Shown: positions 6,397 through 6,546 of the stretch, piece by piece
Layout: every line of letters starts with the position of its first letter
How positions within the stretch are numbered: position 1 is the first letter of the stretch
Origin: Sedimentisphaerales bacterium
GTDB taxonomy: Bacteria; Planctomycetota; Phycisphaerae; Sedimentisphaerales; SM23-30
Reading direction: 5' to 3'
Length of the DNA: 6,546 nucleotides
Assembly (NCBI GenBank): GCA_030634605.1
Contig: DAOWAK010000071.1
Location: 1 to 6,546 of the forward strand
The notes under the pieces: model-generated
Database searches by the model: none
Seen by the model: the letters and a program-made list of their open reading frames with translations, nothing else
What the model was told of the DNA's origin: nothing
Translations under genes and position numbers: made by a program

Positions 6397-6420
6397 CTTT
6401 GCGGCTCTGCGTCTTGCGTG
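6397..6420 (-). repeat. ACGCAAG/ACGCAGAG short tandem-like repeat
   Basis: On the - strand three similar units of 7-8 bases follow each other: ACGCAAG, ACGCAGAG and CCGCAAAG. This resembles the ACGCAAAGACGCAAAG-type low-complexity repeats found between genes in many environmental bacteria. It sits directly beside the dyad at 6375-6392. Confidence 0.45.
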
Positions 6421-6546
6421 AAAATATTATTCGCGGCCAGTCGTTCACTCAATATCCGCCGTCGTTCAGCACCTCCTTTTTCCGCAATCTTTGAGGTTTC
6501 ATTTCTTATTTTTCCACCTCTCAAAATGTGGCTGAAATCATCAAAA

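Larger units (their letters stand above)
6357..6545 (-). other. Open frame entering from right edge, not recognised
   Basis: The - strand is open from the window edge to a TAA at 6357-6359, about 62 codons without a stop. The middle reads KIAEKGGAERRRILSERLA, and the end is a translation of the repeats at 6375-6420. I do not recognise a family. It could be the tail of a gene that begins outside the window, but the use of repeat DNA as coding sequence and its position suggest a chance open frame. Confidence 0.2.

Noticed and set aside
6449..6502. 17-residue - strand mini-frame starting MKPQRLRKK
   Set aside because: There is no supporting homology or clear context, and it overlaps the larger open frame at the right edge in another phase.

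Overview
The window holds a compact pyrimidine-biosynthesis cluster on the + strand, followed by a gene-poor stretch with a toxin-antitoxin relic on the - strand. carA (239-1324), carB (1328-4540) and thyX (4551-5300) run in the same direction with gaps of 3 and 10 bases, so they look like one transcription unit. CarA and CarB together form carbamoyl phosphate synthetase, the entry to UMP synthesis. ThyX makes dTMP from dUMP at the other end of the pathway.

Positions 1-238 are the upstream region of carA. I see no gene there, only a perfect 7-bp stem-loop and a G-rich, weakly periodic leader.

Positions 5301-5785 contain no intact gene. They hold a palindromic ATTGC...GCAAT element, a C-terminal relic of a reverse transcriptase on the - strand (about 5384-5599), and several degenerate short repeats, including a 9-base-period CACAGAG array that runs into A-rich sequence.

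Positions 5786-6282 on the - strand carry a BrnT/BrnA-type toxin-antitoxin operon, toxin gene first. The antitoxin frame is intact. The toxin gene has one extra base in a T run (+ strand A6054-6056), which creates a stop and removes its conserved C-terminal helix. Skipping that base restores a 93-residue BrnT whose end overlaps the antitoxin start. A promoter-like sequence lies directly against the toxin start codon.

Positions 6283-6546 hold further degenerate repeats and an open but unrecognised frame entering from the right edge on the - strand.

The organism is a free-living type of bacterium with moderate GC, separate CarA and CarB, and flavin-dependent ThyX. The mix of repeats with the reverse-transcriptase tail fits environmental lineages such as Planctomycetota (Phycisphaerae-like), but this is a low to moderate confidence inference. 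The conserved part is ordinary metabolism. The most notable items are the broken toxin gene, the thyX linkage to carAB and the repeat-rich scar downstream of thyX.
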